A DNA stretch of 64,000 bases from Streptomyces sp. 1-11 (GTDB lineage Bacteria > Actinomycetota > Actinomycetes > Streptomycetales > Streptomycetaceae), in the NCBI RefSeq assembly GCF_007176755.1, contig NZ_BJTV01000024.1, positions 1-64,000 of the forward strand. The letters are read 5' to 3'. The notes beneath the pieces are model-generated. The model was not told where the DNA came from. It saw only the letters and a list, made by a program, of their open reading frames with translations, and did no database searches. How positions within the stretch are numbered: the first letter of the stretch is position 1; every line of letters begins with the position of its first letter. This document shows, in pieces, positions 27,294-36,321 of this stretch. Both the position numbers and the translations under genes were made by a program.

Positions 27294-28355
27294 GCTGACG
27301 ACCTGCTTTCATGGCGGGCTGAAGGTCTCGGCAGCAGCCGTTCGGCGGGTGCACCACCGTCAGGACGGGAAAGGTTGAAGTCGACCAACTCTTCCCAAAA
27401 ATCCTCACCAATTATAACTTGCCAGAAATTGTCCGGCAGGACGAATCTTCCGGGCTGCGGTCTACGTCGTCGGATGCACAATGCATTTCCCCGACTGATC
27501 GCACAGTCTCCTGGCTGGACGATCAGACCCCACGTCTCCCGGGCGTCCGTGGGTATGGAGTCGGTGCGTATCCGCAGGGGCTTGCCGTTGCTGTCTTTCA
27601 GCTGGACCCACCGTTCGGTCTGGTAGGGGTCGGTGTAGCGGACTTTGATGCCCCACTGGCACGACTTACCCCATGGCACGATCGCGTGCACCTTGTAATT
27701 GCCTGAGGGCTGGCCTCCTCCGACCTCTATGACATGGGTGCTGAAGTAAGGCTCGCCTTGTCCCTCGGTCTCATCGGTCAGTACCGGTTCGCCGACGAGG
27801 GGCGGAATATGGAGCTGGAGACCTTCATAGGATGCTCCCCCCCTGCTCCGGAAGCAGCACGACGGTGTGCCCGGTGCTCTTCTGGCAGGTGACGTCGGTG
27901 ACCTGCCAGCGGTTGATGGCCACCGAGGTGGACCGGGTGCTCATCACAGTGAGCACCGGCTGGTTCTCACGCGCGAGGGTGGCGGTCACCGCCCACTCCA
28001 GCAGGGCGTGCAGGTGGTTGACGTTGCCCTCGGCCGGATCCACGCGGGGGCGCAGGATGTCGAGGGCCGTGTCGTCGACCGGACTTGCCCCGATCCACGG
28101 GCGGCGGACCTGCAAGTCCCCCCTGCAGCCGTCCCCACGCCCCGGCCCTGTCCCCCGCTGCAGCCGTCCCCACGCCCCGGCCCTGTCCCCCGCTGCAGCC
28201 GTCCCCACGCCCCGGCCCTGTCCGCCCTGCGGGCGCACCCGCGCCGGCGCAGCTGCGCCTCGGCGACCGCCACCGCGATCGGGCGGGTGGGCCGCCGGGC
28301 CCCAGGAGACGCACCCCGTGCCGAGCCACGCGGCGGTCCGCAGGCCCAGGCTCAC
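27206..28355 (-). pseudogene. Unknown gene split by a G7 frameshift and containing a 35-bp repeat
   Basis: Two minus-strand frames abut. The first (28355-27825) ends VTDVTCQKSTGHTVVLLPEQGGSIL. The second continues from about 27835 with ASYEGLQLHIPPLVGEPVLTD, STHVIEVGGGQPSGNYKVHA and FWQVIIGEDFWEEL. The switch lies at a run of seven G on this strand (27837-27843); removing one G fuses the frames as EQGGASYEG. I do not recognise the protein. Its N-terminal part includes the 35-bp repeat, and the C-terminal tail overlaps the hchA start. It may be decayed, phase-variable or affected by a sequencing error. Confidence 0.45.
28123..28225 (+). repeat. 35-bp tandem repeat, about three copies
   Basis: Units start with ctgcagccgtccccacgccc at 28123, 28158 and 28193. 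Thirty-five is not a multiple of three, so one unit gained or lost shifts frame in any gene across it; three units keep frame. Confidence 0.9.
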
Positions 28356-28454
28356 CAGCTCACGAGGGATGAGCGTGGTCCCGGCAAACAGCAGCGCGGC
28401 CGGCGTCGCCGCCTGCTGCCGACGAATCTCCGGCTCGGGTCACCGGCCTTCCCG

Positions 28455-29150
28455 TCAGGCCTGGTGGCCGCCCCCCGAACGGGCGGTGATCAGGCCGGAC
28501 TCGTACGCCGCGATGACCGCCTGGGCGCGGTCGCGCACGTTGAGCTTGCCGAAGAGGTTGGTGATGTGGTTCTTCACCGTGGAGTGGCTGATGTCCATGG
28601 TCCGGGCGATCGCGGCGTTGTCCAGGCCGGTGGCCATCAGCCGCCACACCTCCACCTCCCGGGGTGTGAGCTCCCCCGTGACGACGTCGGGCGGTGGCGG
28701 GGCGCCGAGCGGCGTCCGGACGTAGGCGGAGATCAGCCGGGTCAGCAGGCGCGGGGCGACCGCCGCCTCCCCGGTGTGGACGGTGCGGATCGCGGCGGCG
28801 AGGTCCTCCGGCGAGACGTCCTTGGGCAGGAACCCGTACGCGCCGGCGCGCAGCGCGGCCACCACGTACTCGTCCATGTCGAAGGTGCTCAGCGCCAGGA
28901 CCCGGCATCCGGGCAGCGTGCGGGCCAGTTCCTCGGTCGCGCCGACCCCGTCCAGGACGGGCATCCGGATATCCATCACCACGACGTCGGGGCTCAGCCG
29001 CTGGGCGAGCACGACGGCCTGCGCGCCGTCCTCCGCCTCGCCCACCACCTCGAAGGCGGGGTCCGGCGAGAGGATCAGCGACAGACCGCGCCGGACCAGC
29101 GGCTGGTCGTCCACGATGAGGACCCTGATCCTGGGTGTCACGGCCGTCAC
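28455..29150 (-). CDS. NarL/LuxR-type response regulator
   Basis: A 231-residue regulator: receiver domain (RVLIVDDQPLVRRGLSLIL, phosphoacceptor Asp in VVMDIRMP, Lys in GFLPKD) then a LuxR HTH (LTPREVEVWRLMATGLDNAAIARTMDISHSTVKNHITNLFGKL). GTG start overlapping the kinase stop (GTGA), so both are made from one mRNA. With the kinase it forms a two-component pair divergent from the MMPL exporter gene, which is a likely target. Confidence 0.92.
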   Translation of the reverse strand: MTAVTPRIRVLIVDDQPLVRRGLSLILSPDPAFEVVGEAEDGAQAVVLAQRLSPDVVVMDIRMPVLDGVGATEELARTLPGCRVLALSTFDMDEYVVAALRAGAYGFLPKDVSPEDLAAAIRTVHTGEAAVAPRLLTRLISAYVRTPLGAPPPPDVVTGELTPREVEVWRLMATGLDNAAIARTMDISHSTVKNHITNLFGKLNVRDRAQAVIAAYESGLITARSGGGHQA

Positions 29151-30409
29151 CGGTACATCACGTCCTCACGCAGCCCGCCGCCGACGCGCTCGGTGGGCTC
29201 CCCGCTCTGGACGGCCGCCTCGGCCGTGTCCTCCGCCGCCAGCGGCAGCTCGGCCACCACGGCGAAGCCGCCCTCCGGCCGCGGTCCCGCCTCCAGGGTG
29301 CCCCCGTGCAGGGTGACCCGCTCGCGCATGCCGATCAGGCCGTACCCGCTCCGCACCGGTTCGTGCCTCGCGTCCTGGGACGGCACGCCCCGGCCGTCGT
29401 CGCGCACCTCGACGCCGATGGCGTCGGCGCGGTAGGTCAGCACGACTGACGCGCTGGCCGGCCCCGCGTACTTACGCGCGTTGGTCAGGCCTTCCTGGAC
29501 GATCCGGAACACCGTCAGGCCGACGGTCGGCGGCAGCGGCCGACGCGGCCCGCGCACGCTGAACGCGGTCGGCAGCCCGGCCCGACGGGACTCGTCCACC
29601 AACCGGCCGAGGTCGTCGGCCCCGGGCTGTGGCGAGGCGGGGGCGGCGTCCGGTTCGTCACCGGCGCGCAGGACGTCCAGCAGCTGGCGCATCTCGCGCA
29701 GCGCCAGCCGCCCGGAGGACTCCAGGGTGACCAGGGCCTCCCGCACCACCTCCGGATTGGCGAGGTTGGCGCGGGCGCCGCCGGCCATCAGCTGCATGGT
29801 GGTGATGTGGTGGGCCACGATGTCGTGCAACTCCCGGGCGATGCGGCGGCGTTCCTCGGCCACCGCGCGGTCGGCCAGCAGCCTGCGGTTGGCGTCCACC
29901 TGGCGCTGCCAGCGGGCGGCCGTGAGTCCGCCGCCTGCCACGAGCGCGGTGGAGGCGGCGGCCGCGATGCCGGCCTCCGCGGAGGGCACCGGGAAGTCGC
30001 TCTGGCTCAGCATCGTCACCAGTGCCGTAGCCGCGGCGGCGCCTGCGGTGACCGGCCAGGCGCGGTTCCGGGCGACCGAGTACACCGCCACTATCAGGAC
30101 GGCGCCGAAGTGGGTGCCCATCGGGGTCGACAGGTCGATCGCGGACTGGAGCACCAGGACGGCGGCGAGCGCGTGCACCGGGTGGCGGCGCCGGGCGAGC
30201 AGCGGCAGGCCTGACAGCACGAGCAGGACGAAGCCCGGCACGCCGACGCCGCGGGTGCCCGGCGCCGCGCTGACGACCAGGTGGGTGAGCAGGTCCAGCG
30301 AGCCGGTTCCGACGGCCACCAGCGCGTCCGCCTGGGTCCACGGCAGGCTGTCCGTACGTTTCCGCGGCGCCTCGTCCACGGCCGCGCCGGGGTGTTGACG
30401 CCCGTCCAT
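29147..30409 (-). CDS. DesK-type sensor histidine kinase
   Basis: A 420-residue membrane kinase. It has four or more hydrophobic segments in residues 30-150 (VVSAAPGTRGVGVPGFVLLVLSG, FGAVLIVAVYSVA), then a HisKA_3 box (RRRIARELHDIVAHHITTMQL, phospho-His in ELHD) and an HATPase domain (IVQEGLTNARKYAG, VEVRDDGRGVPSQ, GYGLIGMRERV). ATG 30409 (MDGRQH) is chosen because the upstream extension is not coding-like. It pairs with the response regulator it overlaps. Confidence 0.9.
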   Translation of the reverse strand: MDGRQHPGAAVDEAPRKRTDSLPWTQADALVAVGTGSLDLLTHLVVSAAPGTRGVGVPGFVLLVLSGLPLLARRRHPVHALAAVLVLQSAIDLSTPMGTHFGAVLIVAVYSVARNRAWPVTAGAAAATALVTMLSQSDFPVPSAEAGIAAAASTALVAGGGLTAARWQRQVDANRRLLADRAVAEERRRIARELHDIVAHHITTMQLMAGGARANLANPEVVREALVTLESSGRLALREMRQLLDVLRAGDEPDAAPASPQPGADDLGRLVDESRRAGLPTAFSVRGPRRPLPPTVGLTVFRIVQEGLTNARKYAGPASASVVLTYRADAIGVEVRDDGRGVPSQDARHEPVRSGYGLIGMRERVTLHGGTLEAGPRPEGGFAVVAELPLAAEDTAEAAVQSGEPTERVGGGLREDVMYR

Positions 30410-30569
30410 CCTCGTCCTCCCGGTCGACCAGCGTTGACGCCTCATTCTGGCACCGGCCCGCCCGGGCCCGGATGGTCCTCCCGGCCGAGGGCGGGCGGGC
30501 GGACCAGGAGCACGGTCCCGGTTCCGGCCCGCCGGGGGACCGGGGGCCCCGGCCCGGATCGTCCGCTGT

Positions 30570-30581
30570 CCGGACGTCCGG
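30570..30581. promoter_or_regulatory. CCGGACGTCCGG palindrome upstream of the MMPL gene
   Basis: A perfect 12-bp palindrome in the divergent region between the kinase and exporter genes, with near-symmetry extending to TG...CA. The same 12-mer recurs at 32880, just past the exporter stop. It could be a regulator site; in GC-rich DNA chance occurrence is possible. Confidence 0.35.
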
Positions 30582-30666
30582 CACCCTGTTCGCCTGATGG
30601 TCTGGAAGCCCGCCGGGGACCCCCGGCGAAAGGGCCGACGTTCGCGTCCATCAGCCGGAGGGCACC

Positions 30667-32856
30667 GTGATCCGCGCACTGACCGGATTCTCCACCAGAC
30701 ATGCATGGAAGGTCATCGCCCTCTGGGCGGTGCTGGGACTGGCACTGGGCGCGCTGAGCCCGATGCTGCTCGGCCGGGTCACTCAGTCCCAGACCGGTGA
30801 CTTTCTGCCGAAGAGCTACGACTCGGCCGCCGCCCTGCGGATCGCCGAGGAGGAGTTCGGGGTGAAGCCCGACGCCACTACGGTCACGGTCCTGGTCGCC
30901 CGGAGCGACGGCAAGGCGCTCACCGACGGCGACCAGCGGCGGATCGAGGTCGAGGCGGCGGGCCTCGGCAAGCGCCGGGTCACCATGCCGAGGGACGAGG
31001 ACGAGCCGGCGTTCCTCAAGCCCGACCGCTCGCAGACCCCCCGGATCGCCCCGGCGACGACGGCGCCCGACCGGAGCTTCGAGCTGCTCTCCGTCGAACT
31101 GACCGGGAGCGCCGTGGACGAGGGCGTCCAGGAGGTCTACCGGACCTTCCGGGACTCCGCCCGCGCGAAGTTCGCCGCCGTCGGGATGCGCACCGGGTTC
31201 ACCGGCGGACTGGCCGAGGCCGCCGACAGCACGGACGACAACCGGGTCGCCGCGCTGATCGGCAGCATCCTGGTCACCGTGCTGATCGTCCTGCTCAACG
31301 TGCTGGTGTTCCGCAGCGTGCTCGCGGCCGTGCTGCCGCTGCTCGCCGTCACCCTGATCGGCGCCGTGGCCGCCGGAGCCGTGGCCGGCGCCGCGACGCT
31401 CACCGGCCTGCGGCTGGACGTCTCCACCCCGAGCCTGATCTCCGTGGTGCTGCTCGGCATCGGCGTCGACTACCTGCTGTTCCTGCTCTTCCGGTTCCGC
31501 GAGCACCTGCGCGCCCGGCCCGGCCAGCCCGTCCGCGAGGCGGCCGCCGAGGTGTCCGGACGGGTCGGCACCGCGATCACCTCGGCCGCGCTGACCATCG
31601 TGGCCGCCTTCGCCACCCTCGGCGTGGCGAGCTTCGGGCAGTTCCGCTCGCTCGGCCCGGCGATCGCCGTCGCCGTCCTGATCATGCTGCTGGGCAGTCT
31701 CACCTTGATGCCGGCCCTGCTCGCCGCCTGCGGCCGCAAGATGTTCTGGCCTTCGCGCAGCCTGCACCGGGAGCCGCGGGCGGGCGCGGCCGCCCGCTAC
31801 GGCGCCTTCGTCGCCCGTCGTCCGATGGTCCTGCTGCTCGGCTCCGTCGCGCTGCTCAGCGTCCTCACCGCCGGAATGACCGGGATACGGATGGACTACG
31901 GTCAGGGCGGCGACTCCGGGACGGCGGCCGCGGCCACCGCCAAGGAGATCGCACGCGCCCTGCCGGCCGGCGTGTCCGACCCGACCACCGTCTACGTCAC
32001 CGCCACAGACGGCGGCACCCTGGACCCCGCCCGGCTCGACGGCCTCTCCCGCGCCCTCGCCAAGACCGAGGGTGTCGGCCAGGTCGGCGGCACCGTCCTG
32101 AACAAGAACCATCACGCCGCCCGGATCGACCTCTTTCTCACCGCCGACCCGCAGAGCGCACGGGCCCGCGACCTCGCCTCCGGCCCGGTCCGCGCCGCCG
32201 TCGCCGCCCACACGCCGGCCGGGACGAGCGCCCACGTCGGCGGTACGGCGGCGGTCTTCGCCGACATCTCCGTGGCCGTGGACCACGACCTGACGGTCGT
32301 CTTCCCGGTCGCCGCCGCCCTGATCGCCCTGATCCTGCTGCTGCTCCTGCGCAGCCTGCTCGCCCCGGCGGTCCTGATGCTCTCCGTCGGGCTCGGCTTC
32401 GCCGCCACCCTCGGCGCCTCCACCCTGCTGTTCCAGCACGTGCTGGACGAGCCCGGCGTCAGCTTCACCCTCCCGCTGGTGCTGTTCCTGTTCGTCGTCG
32501 CGCTGGGCACCGACTACAACATCCTCATCACCGACCGGATCCGCGAGGAGATGCACCACCCCGGGCCGGCCCGCGCCGCCGTGGCCCGCGCCGTCCGCCA
32601 CACCACACCCGCCGTCGCCACCGCCGGCCTGGTCCTGGCCGGCTCCTTCGCCACCCTCGCCGCCACCCCCGGCAGCGCACAGATCGCCTTCGCGCTGACG
32701 CTCGGCATCCTCCTCTCCGCCGTCGTCCTCTCGCTCGCCGTGGTCCCGGCCCTGGCCACCCTCCTGGGCCGCGCCCTCTGGTGGCCCTTCCGCCCCGACC
32801 GCCACCAGCCTCCCAGCGCCTCCGCCGCGCCCCCCGCTCGCGTCCTCATCCCCTGA
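30667..32856 (+). CDS. MMPL-family RND transporter
   Basis: A 729-residue exporter with two related halves. Each has one N-terminal helix (TRHAWKVIALWAVLGLALG; RRPMVLLLGSVALLSVLTAGMTG), a periplasm-side-type loop, and a cluster of five helices (IGSILVTVLIVLLNVLVF, ISVVLLGIGVDYLLFLLFRFRE; LVLFLFVVALGTDYNILITDRIREE). The GVDYLLFLLFRFRE and GTDYNILITDRIREE signatures carry the proton-relay Asp-Tyr residues. It would export lipids or hydrophobic products using proton motive force. GTG start after GGAGGG. Probably controlled by the adjacent two-component pair. Confidence 0.92.
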   Translation: MIRALTGFSTRHAWKVIALWAVLGLALGALSPMLLGRVTQSQTGDFLPKSYDSAAALRIAEEEFGVKPDATTVTVLVARSDGKALTDGDQRRIEVEAAGLGKRRVTMPRDEDEPAFLKPDRSQTPRIAPATTAPDRSFELLSVELTGSAVDEGVQEVYRTFRDSARAKFAAVGMRTGFTGGLAEAADSTDDNRVAALIGSILVTVLIVLLNVLVFRSVLAAVLPLLAVTLIGAVAAGAVAGAATLTGLRLDVSTPSLISVVLLGIGVDYLLFLLFRFREHLRARPGQPVREAAAEVSGRVGTAITSAALTIVAAFATLGVASFGQFRSLGPAIAVAVLIMLLGSLTLMPALLAACGRKMFWPSRSLHREPRAGAAARYGAFVARRPMVLLLGSVALLSVLTAGMTGIRMDYGQGGDSGTAAAATAKEIARALPAGVSDPTTVYVTATDGGTLDPARLDGLSRALAKTEGVGQVGGTVLNKNHHAARIDLFLTADPQSARARDLASGPVRAAVAAHTPAGTSAHVGGTAAVFADISVAVDHDLTVVFPVAAALIALILLLLLRSLLAPAVLMLSVGLGFAATLGASTLLFQHVLDEPGVSFTLPLVLFLFVVALGTDYNILITDRIREEMHHPGPARAAVARAVRHTTPAVATAGLVLAGSFATLAATPGSAQIAFALTLGILLSAVVLSLAVVPALATLLGRALWWPFRPDRHQPPSASAAPPARVLIP

Positions 32857-32879
32857 CCGCCCCTCTACTTCCACCTGCC

Positions 32880-32891
32880 CCGGACGTCCGG
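32880..32891. promoter_or_regulatory. Second CCGGACGTCCGG palindrome, downstream of the MMPL gene
   Basis: Same perfect 12-mer as at 30570, 24 bp after the exporter stop codon; it could also form a short terminator stem with the following GGCCGGCC. Confidence 0.3.
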
Positions 32892-33159
32892 CCGGCCCCG
32901 AGACGCTGCCGGCCCGTTCGGGCCTGGTGGCTTCGCCCCGCCGCCATGCGGCGGGGCGAAGTGCTGCCACGGGGCTCGTGCGGGTTCGGGCGCGGGTCTG
33001 CTCGCACCGTGACGATCAGAAAGACGCCGGTACGGCTGCCGGCCCCGCCGGTGGATCCTGGCCGCTGTCGGTTGACCGCGGCACCGGTGAGCTGGTGCTG
33101 CACGCTCGTCTTCCGCAGCCAGCCACATGTCCTCGTCGATGCCGCGGACGAGGATCGAG

Positions 33160-33387
33160 CAGGGCGGCTGCTCGGTGACGCACCACTCCAGGTTCCGTTC
33201 GCGAGGTCCATTGGGCTTCGACGATCTGCGGGAGTTCTCGACCGTGCGGATGATCCGGCGGCGCGAACCGCCCCGCCGGTCGGGGTCGTTCCGGTCCATG
33301 GGCAGGAAGAACTTGGCGGCCAGGAAGACGTCCTCGCGACGGCTCTTCAGCGCCGGGGAGGACGGCCTGGCCTCTCACGCCCGGGTG
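33160..33387 (-). pseudogene. Aldo/keto reductase remnant with internal deletion
   Basis: One minus-strand frame reads SRREDVFLAAKFFLPM and NDPDRRGGSRRRIIRTVENS, the mid-barrel region of an aldo/keto reductase. It then jumps to ERNLEWCVTEQPPCSILVRGIDEDM, a region normally about 50 residues further on. The intervening DHIDLYQVHRP-type block is absent, and the QIVEAQWTS that belongs before it is in another frame. Both ends of the gene are missing. Confidence 0.6.
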
Positions 33388-33388
33388 G

Positions 33389-34288
33389 CTATGCCGCCTC
33401 ACCGGCGACGGGCGTCGCATCGGACTCGTCCGGCCGGCCGTCGTCGTCGGCCAGTGCCGGGGAGTGAGCCAGTACGAAGACCGCCATGCCCACGAGCGCG
33501 GCGGCGAAGGCGGCCACGGCGATGTGCCACCCGCCGCGCACCGTCTCCCCGAAGACCACCGTCCCCCACAGCATGGAGAGCACCGGGTCGCCCAGGGAGA
33601 GACCGGGCTGGGCGGCCAGCAGACGCCCCGCGTGGACCGCGGACTGGAGCAGGAACATCGAGGCGGCACCGGCGACGATCATGGCGTAGAGCTGCCAGCT
33701 GGTGAACAGGCCGCCGATGCCGTGTCCGACGGTGCCCGTCGCGCCCTTTATCAGGGCGGCCGTCAGGGCGAAACCGAAGCTCGTGGTGGTGCCCAGGATT
33801 GCGGCCTTCCGGGCGCCCTCGCCGCTCAGCCGCGCCCACCAGACGCCCGCGGCGATCAGCAGCACGTTGGCGCCCGACGCCATGGCCCACGCCGGTCCGC
33901 TGACCGCGCCGGCGGACCCGGCGGCCGGCTCCAGGCTGAGCAGCATCCCGGCGAGCCCGGCGGCCATCGCCGCGGCGGCCGCCCACTCCCGCGCCCGCAT
34001 CCGGTCGTGGAGCAGCAGCGACGACAGGATCAGCGCCACTGGGAGGTCGAGGACCAGGATGGACTCGACCACGGAGATCCGGCCGATACCGAGAGCGACG
34101 GCCTGCAGCAGGAACGCGGCGGTGATCGAGGCGACCCCGCCGAACCACACCGGCCGGTGCAGGAGATGCCGGATGAGCCGCCAGCTCAGGCTCTCGCTGG
34201 CCGGGCGGTCCCGGGCAGCCTTGCGCTGCAGCACGGAGGCCAGGCCGTTGGCGACGGCGGCCAGCACCGCGAGCAGTGCGCTCAGCAA
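33389..34288 (-). CDS. DMT/EamA-type transporter
   Basis: A 299-residue membrane protein with nine to ten hydrophobic helices (LSALLAVLAAVANGLASVL, GGVASITAAFLLQAVALGIG, VVESILVLDLPVALILSSLLL, LYAMIVAGAASMFLLQSAV, WHIAVAAFAAALVGMAVFVLA). DMT proteins export metabolites or drugs. The start is uncertain: a TTG at 34288 reads MLSALL, or a nearby GTG is used. It follows the amidinotransferase by about 46 bp on the same strand, so it may export that enzyme's product. Confidence 0.82.
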   Translation of the reverse strand: MLSALLAVLAAVANGLASVLQRKAARDRPASESLSWRLIRHLLHRPVWFGGVASITAAFLLQAVALGIGRISVVESILVLDLPVALILSSLLLHDRMRAREWAAAAAMAAGLAGMLLSLEPAAGSAGAVSGPAWAMASGANVLLIAAGVWWARLSGEGARKAAILGTTTSFGFALTAALIKGATGTVGHGIGGLFTSWQLYAMIVAGAASMFLLQSAVHAGRLLAAQPGLSLGDPVLSMLWGTVVFGETVRGGWHIAVAAFAAALVGMAVFVLAHSPALADDDGRPDESDATPVAGEAA

Positions 34289-34334
34289 GGCGGATCAGAT
34301 CCTCGGCCGGTCACCTGGTCCGTGGGGTGCGGGG

Positions 34335-35456
34335 TCATCGGACGTACGGTTCCAGGGTGCCGCGCCGGCGGACGTCCAGGGTCGCGCAGTGGAAGGACCC
34401 GCCGAACGGGGCGTAGTGCAGCAGGTCGCACGGGACGGGTTCGAACCCCCACTCCTCCAGCGCCCTCAGCATCGTGGCGTGATGGCGCTCGGCGATCACG
34501 CGTTTCTCGTCGATCATGAGCACGTTCATGTTCAGCCACTTGCCGCACATCGAGGTGATCTTGAGCAGAGGGTCGTCGATGGGGTCGGGTTCCGGGGCGA
34601 CGAGCACCTCCCACGAGTCGAGCACCTCGGGCAGGCGCCCGAGGTCGACGTACTCCGGGTTCACCATCACCCGGCCGGGGCCCAGGACGACGAACGTCGT
34701 GTCGATGTGCATGGGGGTGCGGCAGCGGCTCTCGATCTCGTGGACGCGGTACCCCGGCCCGAGATGCCGGCGCAGCCACTCGATCCCCATGCGGTTGGTG
34801 ACGTTGCTCCGGGTGACGAAGAGGTCGTGCCCGGCGCGCACGAAATCCGCCGCGTCGAAGACAGGCTCGAACTCGGTCAGGACGTAGCGCATCGGCTCGC
34901 CGTCGGCCGGGGGACGGAAGTCGGCTTCGAACAACTCGTCCGTGAGCTGAGGCTTCGGCGCCGAGGTCCAGCGCGCGCCCCGCCGGAAGTAGTCCTTCAG
35001 CAACGACCGGTAGGAATGCGTCTCGAAATACCGGCACGGCCACGCCATCGGCGTCTCGATGATCTCGTCGCCCACCACCAGCAGACTGTCGCGCGGACAC
35101 GTGTTGCAGAATCCCCGTGCCGACCAGTCCGGTGTGCCGAAGCGCTGCCTGAAGTCGATCGCGTCGGGCCGCCTGACCGTGACGTCCAGGGAGTCCAGGA
35201 GGGCGACGAATCCGTCGAGCTCCCGCTGGGCCTGCTCGATGAGAAAGCGTGGGTACCGGAATCCGGCGGCGAGGCCTTGGAGCCGTGCGGCCCACGGCGG
35301 GATGTTGCACGTCACGACCGGATGGTGGGAGGGAATCGTGGCGCCTTCGAGACGCCCGACTATCACCTCCTCCAAGGGGTCCCACTCGTTGTGTGAACTG
35401 ACCGGCGACGTGGAGGGCTCACCGAGTCCGGCCGGTGCGGTGGACCGTTGCTGCAT
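34335..35456 (-). CDS. Glycine-type amidinotransferase
   Basis: A 373-residue enzyme of the glycine/inosamine-phosphate amidinotransferase family (AGAT, StrB1). It transfers an amidino group from arginine to an amine through a Cys adduct. Visible: NEWDPLEEVIVGR at the front, FEPVFDAADFVRAGHDLF with acidic active-site residues, the catalytic His in TPMHIDTTFVVLGPG, and the catalytic Cys in GGSFHCATLDVRRRG near the end. ATG 35456 has GCAGGA six bases before it; ATG 35462 would add ML. With the DMT exporter it suggests production and export of a guanidino metabolite; the acceptor is unknown. Confidence 0.87.
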   Translation of the reverse strand: MQQRSTAPAGLGEPSTSPVSSHNEWDPLEEVIVGRLEGATIPSHHPVVTCNIPPWAARLQGLAAGFRYPRFLIEQAQRELDGFVALLDSLDVTVRRPDAIDFRQRFGTPDWSARGFCNTCPRDSLLVVGDEIIETPMAWPCRYFETHSYRSLLKDYFRRGARWTSAPKPQLTDELFEADFRPPADGEPMRYVLTEFEPVFDAADFVRAGHDLFVTRSNVTNRMGIEWLRRHLGPGYRVHEIESRCRTPMHIDTTFVVLGPGRVMVNPEYVDLGRLPEVLDSWEVLVAPEPDPIDDPLLKITSMCGKWLNMNVLMIDEKRVIAERHHATMLRALEEWGFEPVPCDLLHYAPFGGSFHCATLDVRRRGTLEPYVR

Positions 35457-36321
35457 CAGCATTCCTGCCCTCGGCGACTTCTCATGGACATGTGCTGCCA
35501 CCGGAACGAACGGAGTTCGTCCCCCACCGACCCCAGTGGGTCTCCTCCGGGTCACCCGGGCCGTAGAACCGAAAACCCCGGAGACGGCCACATCGGTCCG
35601 CCCGCGCCCGCACCTCCGCGACCGACGGTGCGGTGTGGGGGATCGTGTACGGCCGGCAGTCGGAGGCGGAAGCCGATGAGTCCGAGGACGACGAGGTGTT
35701 CGGCGACAGCCAGGACGACGAGGAGCTCGAGCTCCTGACCGACGATGACGGCGCGCTGAATGTCTGGCCGGCTGAACCCGCACCACCGGGCGACTGCCCC
35801 CCCGGCCCGGTCCAGGAAGCCGGCGTGCCTGCACCGAGGCGTCCCGAGGTGACGGTCTACGACCCCTGCGAGGAGTCCCTGCGATGGTGAGCCCGATCTC
35901 CCACGAGGCCGTCGGGTTCGCCCCGCCGGCTCCTGCGACCGTATGGCAAGGCTGGGACGCCTTCGTCCACCGGGCGCCGGCGCGCGACGCCGACGACCCC
36001 ACCTGGGCCCAGACGGAGCGCGAGGACTACCACTCGCCGTCATGCGCACCCCGGCCGTGGACAGCGTCTTCACCGCCGTACGCCGGCCGGGAAGCTTCGG
36101 CGCCGGAGCCCGGGTTGAGCAGGCCGGTCAGCGGTGCGCCGACGGCGAGGAAGAGGAAAGCACACGGCACGATAGCGGCGGAGGACATGCGCAGGCCGCT
36201 CTCCGACAGCAACAATCCGTTGATCACAGCGCTCCCAGCCGAGCTTGCAGGCGATGCCGAGGCAGTCCTGGCGGTGATGCCTGATCCAGTACGAGGGCCT
36301 GCAGTTGTCGGTAAGGGCGTT
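35457..36321. other. Poorly supported region
   Basis: Two overlapping readings compete at 35633-35890: a plus-strand acidic 85-residue frame (ESEDDEVFGDSQDDEELELL, DPCEESLRW then stop) and a minus-strand frame (ELELLVVLAVAEHLVVLGLIGF). A minus-strand piece near 36030-36227 (SSAAIVPCAFLFLAVGAPLTGLL) looks like the end of a membrane protein. I cannot support an intact gene. Confidence 0.4.

Noticed and set aside
28123..28225. Possible short CRISPR-like array
   Set aside because: The 35-bp units are directly adjacent with no unique spacers, so it is a plain tandem repeat.
30442..32970. Very long minus-strand open frame opposite the MMPL gene
   Set aside because: Gly/Glu/Asp/Gln-rich antisense of a transporter with clear membrane helices on the plus strand.
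35633..35890. Acidic 85-residue plus-strand frame as a gene
   Set aside because: The opposite strand reads equally well with hydrophobic segments, and neither has a known family or clear ribosome site.
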